A stretch of 64,000 nucleotides of DNA. Origin: Bradyrhizobium diazoefficiens. GTDB lineage: Bacteria > Pseudomonadota > Alphaproteobacteria > Rhizobiales > Xanthobacteraceae. Position 1 is the first letter of the stretch, and the number at the start of each line of letters is the position of its first letter. The notes under the pieces are model-generated. The model was not told the DNA's origin. It worked only from the letters and a program-made list of their open reading frames with translations, and did not search any database. The DNA lies in assembly GCF_018131015.1 (NCBI RefSeq), contig NZ_JAFCJJ010000027.1:1-64000 (forward strand), read 5' to 3'. Position numbers and translations under genes: made by a program. This document shows, one piece after another, positions 59,633 to 64,000 of the stretch.

Positions 59633-60640
59633 ATGTCCGCAACCTCAAATCGGAGCCTGCGCCGCGGCTGCAAGGCCATCCTGGCGGCCGCCGCGATCGT
59701 GTCGTCGACGGCCACCGCCTCCGCCGCCACTATGCAGGACCTGAACGATTGTCAGGGCAGCGCAGACATCCCGCGCATGATCGCAGCCTGCAGCAGCGTC
59801 GCCCAGGACGCCAGATTGCCCGCCGATGCGCGATCCATGGCGCTTCTGAAGCGGGGTTTCGGAAACTATGCGCTCGACAAGATGGATGCGGCCCAGGCCG
59901 ACTTCTCCGAGGCGATCCGGTTGAACCCGAAGAACAATTTCGCCCTTCACGAACTGGGACTGACGTTGACCAGAAAGGGCGACCTCACTGGCGCGATTGC
60001 ATCGTTCAACGAGGCGATCAGGCTCGATTCCTTCAGTCCCGCGAGCCGGTTCAGCCGCGGTCTGGTTTACATGGCCCAGGACAGGCTGGACGAGGCGATG
60101 GCGGATTTCACCGCCGCCATCAAGTTGGGAGCCGACAAGAACACCGCCTATACCAAGGACCAGAACATCGATCGGCCGGAGGCGAGGCGCGTCGTGGCGG
60201 ACTACTACGCCGCGCGGGCGGATACCTACTACCTCAAGGGCGATTTCAGCGATGCGGCCTCGGATTATGACAAGGCAGCAGGCCTGTCAGATCCGGAAGG
60301 CTACTTCCTGATCTGGGAGACGGTCGCCCGCGAGCAGGGACGTTCTGCCGATGCGGACACCGCGCTGTCCGCCGCGCTCGACAAGGGCCAGCTCAAGGAC
60401 TGGCCCAAATCCGTCGGCGAATTGCTGGTCGGCCGGATCACGCCCGCCGCAGCGCTGGCCGCGGCCAAGAATTCAGATCAAATATGCGAGGCGCACTATT
60501 ACACGGGAATAGTCGACCTCAAGATCAAGGACGCAGGCGGGGCCCGGCAGGAATTTGCGGCCGCGCAGGAGGGATGCCCGAGCGGGTTCCGGGAGCATCG
60601 CGCCGCGATTGCGGATTTGAAGCGGATGCAGGCGCGATAA
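59633..60640 (+). CDS. Exported TPR protein
   Basis: A 335-residue protein with a signal peptide (about 1-34, ending ATASAATM) and tetratricopeptide repeats over about 70-175 (KRGFGNYALDKMDAAQADFSEAIRLNP, FNEAIRLDSFSPASRFSRGLV, AMADFTAAIKLG) plus further helical repeats to about 330. TPR repeats mediate protein contacts; the partner is unknown. The ATG at 59633 has CAGGGGGC before it. It is divergent from the Cache gene across a 281-bp gap that holds no gene and probably both promoters. Confidence 0.78.
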   Translation: MSATSNRSLRRGCKAILAAAAIVSSTATASAATMQDLNDCQGSADIPRMIAACSSVAQDARLPADARSMALLKRGFGNYALDKMDAAQADFSEAIRLNPKNNFALHELGLTLTRKGDLTGAIASFNEAIRLDSFSPASRFSRGLVYMAQDRLDEAMADFTAAIKLGADKNTAYTKDQNIDRPEARRVVADYYAARADTYYLKGDFSDAASDYDKAAGLSDPEGYFLIWETVAREQGRSADADTALSAALDKGQLKDWPKSVGELLVGRITPAAALAAAKNSDQICEAHYYTGIVDLKIKDAGGARQEFAAAQEGCPSGFREHRAAIADLKRMQAR

Positions 60641-60703
60641 TCCTGTGAGGCGCGAAGGCAGGCGGCCACAAGGAGCGCGCAACTCCTTTCTGTCGGGCGT
60701 TTT

Positions 60704-61276
60704 TCAGCCCTGACCCGGACCACGTCCCAGGCGCCGCGGCAGAATGTACTCGACGTCGATGCTGATGCCGTCCCCGCTCAGGGGGTTCGCCGTGTAGACC
60801 GCAGAGACGGCCAGGTCGGAGAAGCTCCCGATCGTGAGATAGCCGATCGTGAGCCCTGGCTCTCCGCTCGGGGGGCCGCCGAGCAGCAATTCCGTGATGC
60901 GGCAGCAATCGTCCATCGTCGCCGCCAGCGGCGGAAGCGTGATGATCTCGCCGGTGTTCTGGGAAACCTTGGCTGGATCGGCGAATTTGGGCTCGCGTCC
61001 GACGACCGCGCCCGCGTTGATCAAGGGTACGAAGAATTTCGCGACCACCGCCGGCCGAGCGGTGATGTTTTGAATGTTGACCTCGGTCGCGTACAGGCCC
61101 GGCCGGGCGCCCGCGGTACAGCAGCAATCCGTCCCGGTCTGTCTGCCGCACACGACCTTCACGCTGTGAATAAGGAACTCGGCTTGCGGTGGCACGGGTG
61201 CGGCGGCGGCCGCGAGCAACTCGCTGAACGGATGCGGGAGCCGGTCATTCCCTGAGCCGGTTGGATTCTTGGCCAT
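60704..61276 (-). CDS. Unknown protein with Cys clusters
   Basis: A 190-residue protein without signal peptide or membrane helix. The first third has a striking Cys cluster (VVCGRQTGTDCCCTAGARPG) and a later DDCCRITELLLGG. The remainder is beta-rich (YATEVNIQNITARPAVVAKFF, GLTIGYLTIGSFSDLAVSAVY, ISIDVEYILPRR). GGAGA lies 6 bases before the ATG at 61276; an in-frame GTG is 12 bases earlier. I do not recognise a family. The Cys clusters recall the Cys-rich gene 1.7 kb away, but no sequence relation is claimed. Confidence 0.55.
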   Translation of the reverse strand: MAKNPTGSGNDRLPHPFSELLAAAAAPVPPQAEFLIHSVKVVCGRQTGTDCCCTAGARPGLYATEVNIQNITARPAVVAKFFVPLINAGAVVGREPKFADPAKVSQNTGEIITLPPLAATMDDCCRITELLLGGPPSGEPGLTIGYLTIGSFSDLAVSAVYTANPLSGDGISIDVEYILPRRLGRGPGQG

Positions 61277-61426
61277 TTCGATCTCCACGATGGTTTGCGG
61301 AAGGCCACCCCAAACCTATCCTACGCCAGGCTCGACGCAGTGTTGTGAGAGATGCCTCACACACCTGGAAGAAACCGCGACAGGCCGCAGTTTGTCGCAA
61401 GCGGTGCAGGGATCGTCAGGCGAGGA

Positions 61427-61516
61427 TCACCCGATGATCCTTTGAAGGGCGACAAGAGACGCCAGGACAAGCACCAGGACTCCGGCGAAGGTGATGCCAA
61501 GGAAAACATTGTGCAT
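61427..61516 (-). CDS. 29-residue single-helix micro-protein
   Basis: A very short gene with a strong ribosome site: GGAGG lies 9 bases before the ATG. It encodes MHNVFLGITFAGVLVLVLA and a short end ...QRIIG, one transmembrane helix covering most of the chain. It stands apart from its neighbours (150 bases on each side). The hydrophobic run would be unlikely by chance, and the ribosome site supports translation. Membrane-embedded regulators or toxin-like peptides look like this; the function is unknown. Confidence 0.5.
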   Translation of the reverse strand: MHNVFLGITFAGVLVLVLASLVALQRIIG

Positions 61517-61662
61517 GAGACCGCGCCTCCATTCATCGCTCCCCCAGCCACCTCGTTGACGACGGGGACCGGATCATCGAATGGCCCCTGCATTCGTCGG
61601 TTCATTCGTTGCGCTTCAGGTGCGCTCGCGGTCAGCCGCAACGACGACGTCGAGCAATAGCA

Positions 61663-62196
61663 TCATCGTCGCGTCTCGAGCCGGGACTTCGAAGCATTGC
61701 CAGTCAGAGGTTCGAGGCTTGCGATCAGTTGTGCCTGCGCCTGTCCCAACCTTTCCTTCAAGCTGTCCAACAGAGACGGTGCCGCGACTGCAGGCGGAGC
61801 CGCGACATTGTCGTTCTTGACGTGTTCGAAATTCGTCTTGGACGCGGCAGTATGAACGGCAACCTTTTTCGAGCGCTCCCGGTTTGCGGGTATCGGCTTT
61901 ATCGGTACGTCGCCAACCGGCGCCGGAGTTGCTACCCTGGGAGAAGGGACGACAACTGTTGGTTGCGGCCATCGTTCGGCAAACTCGAGCACGCCCGGTG
62001 GCGGAACAATCGTCGGCAAACTCGTGTCGATAATGACCCGCTCGGGCAATCGTTCGGTCGAAGCTATCCGTATGGCGGGCCTGTCGGTCGAGCCACCGGC
62101 AGGTTCCGCCGCTTGCTGCGGCAAACACCAGCCCAATCCGATCAGCAGCAGGACCAGGGCGCTGCCGACAAAGCTGAAATATTTGATCAACGGCAT
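61663..62196 (-). CDS. Single-pass membrane/periplasmic protein, unknown function
   Basis: A 177-residue protein with an N-terminal transmembrane or signal-anchor helix (KYFSFVGSALVLLLIGLGW), a Pro/Val-rich extended region (SLPTIVPPPGVLEF, QPTVVVPSPRVATPAPV), and a C-terminal helical part (LLDSLKERLGQAQAQLIASLE). The make-up is that of envelope proteins common in Bradyrhizobium. No enzyme motif is present. It lies alone between the micro-protein and the next small gene on the same strand. Confidence 0.65.
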   Translation of the reverse strand: MPLIKYFSFVGSALVLLLIGLGWCLPQQAAEPAGGSTDRPAIRIASTERLPERVIIDTSLPTIVPPPGVLEFAERWPQPTVVVPSPRVATPAPVGDVPIKPIPANRERSKKVAVHTAASKTNFEHVKNDNVAAPPAVAAPSLLDSLKERLGQAQAQLIASLEPLTGNASKSRLETRR

Positions 62197-62312
62197 GGGT
62201 CGTCTCCCATTCGAGACGACGTTGAAACCGGAATTCTTAGGAGATCGCTAAAGATAGATTAAAAACCGAAACGTGGTTACCATGGACGCTGCGACGCCGA
62301 AGCGAGACCCCA

Positions 62313-62663
62313 CTAACTTTTCGGTGTCGGCTGGGACTGAGGTGGCGCAACAGGCTGCTGCTGCGACGATGGCGCCGGAGGCTGCTGCTGCGGAGCAGTG
62401 ACCGGCTGTTGATCGCCGCCACCATGCGGGACACACGTTCCGACGTTACTCAGCAGTCGCTTGGCTTCAACATCGCGCGCCTTCTTGTAGTCCCTGCGCC
62501 GGTCGATCCTTGCCGCGGCCACGCGATCCCAGGCATCGAAAGCATCAGCGTAATGCTGTCGCATTTGCTCCTCAGCCGCGAGACAGTCGCTGAACTTGTC
62601 GAAGACGAGATCGGTGTTGACGGGCGAGACGCCGCCGACCAGGACCACAAGCATCCATTTCAT
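62313..62663 (-). CDS. Small exported or membrane-linked protein with Pro/Gln tail
   Basis: A 116-residue protein. A short hydrophobic N-terminus (KWMLVVLVGGVSPVNTD) is followed by a charged helix (FSDCLAAEEQMRQHYADAFDA, RRRDYKKARDVEAKRLL) with two Cys, and a Pro/Gln-rich tail (QPVTAPQQQPPAPSSQQQP). The ATG at 62663 is chosen over an upstream start that adds a low-complexity N-terminus. Function unknown. It is divergent from the Cys-rich gene across 279 bp. Confidence 0.55.
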   Translation of the reverse strand: MKWMLVVLVGGVSPVNTDLVFDKFSDCLAAEEQMRQHYADAFDAWDRVAAARIDRRRDYKKARDVEAKRLLSNVGTCVPHGGGDQQPVTAPQQQPPAPSSQQQPVAPPQSQPTPKS

Positions 62664-62871
62664 TGGCAACACAGCCTGCTGTCGTCGCTCCCAATCAAGG
62701 GAAACAGTGGCAGCTTGCGTAAGTTCCGGCGGCGGCGAACGGCCCATGAAGAATCGCGTCAGCGCCGAGGTGCCCGCACCGCAAAATGCAACTCATGAAG
62801 ATTGCTTCCTCCACTACGCCTTGGTCACTCGCGCCAAGGCTCGACACAACCAGTCCGTGCATTTAGCGGCA

Positions 62872-62900
62872 TTGACCATTCCACGTCAGCGGAGTATCGT
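62872..62900 (+). promoter_or_regulatory. Candidate sigma-70-type promoter of the Cys-rich gene
   Basis: TTGACC (62872-62877) and TATCGT (62895-62900) are spaced by exactly 17 bases. Transcription would begin near 62907, 36 bases before the ATG at 62943. The -10 box is only a moderate match. This is the only promoter-like pair I found in the 62664-62942 gap. Confidence 0.4.
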
Positions 62901-62942
62901 TGTACTGCTGAGTACGGGAAATCATTCGCGTGGAGCAGGGCC

Positions 62943-63503
62943 ATGCCGCGATTCCGTGTCCGCGACCTTTTGATCAATATCGGCGACGGCAATGGTGGGG
63001 GCTGCGAGCTCATCACCAACTGCGCAGGGGTGACCGAGCTCTGCGTCGAGAATACCCAGGGCTGCGCCTTCACACAGAACTGCGACTGCACCATCCAGAC
63101 ATGCGGCGCGAATTCCTGCGGCGTGTGCACGCCGTGCAGCGGCGTGACCTGCGGATGCACGTGCACGGCGTGCTCGTTCTGCACGGCCTGCTCGCCATGC
63201 ACGGCGTGCAGCATTGCGACCCGCGGTTGCCGGGCGCATTCGCTGTGCGGACACACGATCCAGTGCACCCCGACCTTCGTGCAGGGCGTAAACGGCGGGC
63301 TGCAGGTCGAGCATCTGCAGGCGCTGAAGGACGAGTTGCGCGCGACCCTTCACAAGGTGGAGGCACAGGAGCGAAATCTCAGCGAGAAGCAGCAGCCGCA
63401 GACGGTGGCCCAGGTCGACGAGGCCGAGAAAAAGCTGAACGAAGCACTCGAGGCGCTTCGCCATCGGCGTTCCGAGTTGCAGGGGCGAGATCCGGGCAAG
63501 TGA
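62943..63503 (+). CDS. Cys-rich repeat protein, possible modified-peptide precursor
   Basis: A 186-residue protein in three parts. Residues 1-20 (MPRFRVRDLLINIGDGNGGG) look leader-like. Residues 21-108 hold all 21 Cys: spacing of 6-7 at both ends, and in the centre a C-T-[A/P]-C-S-x hexapeptide repeat in which Cys occurs every third residue from 74 to 89. Residues 120-180 are a charged helix (EHLQALKDELRATLHKVEAQ, EKKLNEALEALRHRRSEL), probably coiled coil. GGAGC before the ATG at 62943 marks the start; longer in-frame starts lack this. No secretion signal is evident. The stop overlaps the next start by 4 bp. Either a metal-binding structural protein or a ribosomally made peptide precursor; both are hypotheses. 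Confidence 0.7.
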   Translation: MPRFRVRDLLINIGDGNGGGCELITNCAGVTELCVENTQGCAFTQNCDCTIQTCGANSCGVCTPCSGVTCGCTCTACSFCTACSPCTACSIATRGCRAHSLCGHTIQCTPTFVQGVNGGLQVEHLQALKDELRATLHKVEAQERNLSEKQQPQTVAQVDEAEKKLNEALEALRHRRSELQGRDPGK

Positions 63504-64000
63504 GCGCAGCCGCGGCCACGCCCCATGCGCGCCCGCAGACCACCCTGCTCGGTGCGCGCATCCGGTCCAATCCGAGGCTGACGCTGATCCCGTTCTCGGC
63601 CCTCCCCGCGACGGAGTTGCCCGTATTCGGCGCGCTCGCAGACGACGCGACGCTGCACGGCGCGGTGCGCGACGAACGCGGCGCCGTCAAGGTCGCCGAC
63701 AACGACACCGCCCGGCTCCTGGAGTTGCTGCGCGAACCACAACGCGTCGAAGGTGAGCTGGCCGCAGACGAGTTCAGCCTCGCGCGACTGGTCCTGGACC
63801 GGATGATCGAGGTCGAGACCGGCGCCGGCGACTTCGTCTCCGGCAGCAAGGCCTACGACGCCGTGTGCGGCGCGTTCACGCCGCCGCCGCCCGCAACGAA
63901 GACCGCACGTCTGTCGCAGATGGCCCTGCAGCACGCGCAGGGGCTCGAGATCGACGATGCGGTGCGGGTCTCGGTGCGGCTCTATTTCTACGGCCGGCTC
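63500..64000 (+). CDS. Unknown protein coupled to the Cys-rich gene (3' end outside the window)
   Basis: The first 167 codons of a gene that starts at GTG 63500, overlapping the Cys-rich stop as GTGA, so the two are translationally coupled. The opening residues (SAAAATPHARPQTTLLG) are disordered. Residues about 50-112 form a pattern of a short beta hairpin (LHGAVRDERGAVKVADN), a helix (TARLLELLREP), and a second helix with a strand (SLARLVLDRMIEVETGAGDFVSG), which resembles the small winged-helix leader-binding domains of peptide-modifying enzymes (PqqD-like); this is by eye and unproven. A linker and DDAVRVSVRLYFYGRL follow. No catalytic motif is in the visible part. Confidence 0.75.
   Translation, partial: MSAAAATPHARPQTTLLGARIRSNPRLTLIPFSALPATELPVFGALADDATLHGAVRDERGAVKVADNDTARLLELLREPQRVEGELAADEFSLARLVLDRMIEVETGAGDFVSGSKAYDAVCGAFTPPPPATKTARLSQMALQHAQGLEIDDAVRVSVRLYFYGRL

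Noticed and set aside
61352..61660. 102-codon plus-strand frame over the micro-protein
   Set aside because: Arg/Asp/Pro-rich with no motif or ribosome site; the opposite strand carries a short frame with a strong ribosome site.
62802..62942. N-terminal extension of the Cys-rich protein by 47 codons
   Set aside because: It would begin upstream of the promoter-like pair and has no ribosome site; the extra residues look like non-coding sequence.

Overview
The window reads as chromosomal DNA from an alphaproteobacterium of the Bradyrhizobium / Nitrobacteraceae group. This is inferred from the high GC content, a minimal bifunctional PutA of 1003 residues (catalytic Cys796) with a divergent Lrp-type regulator, a quinone/ferredoxin-linked adenylate cyclase of the rhizobial CyaC type, and intergenic palindromes of the kinds scattered through Bradyrhizobium genomes. 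I saw no rRNA, tRNA, CRISPR array, transposase or phage gene.

Layout. 0.1-6 kb: SDR oxidoreductase, HlyIII membrane protein, a coupled ycjX-ycjF pair with a possible heat-shock promoter, and a GT39-type glycosyltransferase. 6-10 kb: redox-sensing adenylate cyclase, sulfite dehydrogenase and its cytochrome c (sorAB), cold-shock protein. 10-17 kb: putR/putA, CoA-transferase, GST, HD-GYP protein. 17-23 kb: small and secreted proteins of unknown role, then lemA and two TPM-domain genes. 23-29 kb: an acyl-CoA module (crotonase plus two acyl-CoA dehydrogenases), a lone form II CoxL-like molybdo-hydroxylase, and a DapA-family aldolase. 30-33.6 kb: a protease-like PDZ protein that has lost its catalytic residues, translationally coupled to a truncated LuxR regulator, then an OmpR/histidine-kinase pair and a Gly/His-rich exported protein. 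33.9-37.5 kb: tex and a 1.3 kb stretch made of repeats. 37.5-42.5 kb: ring-opening amidohydrolase, amidase, a DUF1186/SEC-C gene lying between two copies of the amidase 3' end, and a Lon-domain plus Clp-N protein without ATPase. 43-46 kb: double hotdog protein, small membrane protein, dgoA-dgoK. 46-50 kb: an LLM flavin monooxygenase and flavin reductase behind a near-consensus sigma-54 promoter, followed by a convergent sigma-54 activator. 50-59 kb: single-chain acyl-CoA carboxylase, two chemoreceptors, a GAF-GGDEF-PilZ protein, and a periplasmic Cache protein next to the second receptor. 59.6-64 kb: TPR protein and poorly characterised genes, ending in a gene for a protein with 21 cysteines that overlaps by 4 bp a gene running off the window.

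The best candidate for an undescribed system is that last pair (62.9-64 kb). The Cys-rich product has a short leader-like N-terminus, a hexapeptide repeat with Cys at every third residue and a charged helical tail. Its coupled partner has a stretch that could fold like the small winged-helix leader-binding domains of peptide-modifying enzymes. The second candidate is the 40.1-42.5 kb segment, where a gene sits between imperfect 99-bp direct repeats of an amidase 3' end.
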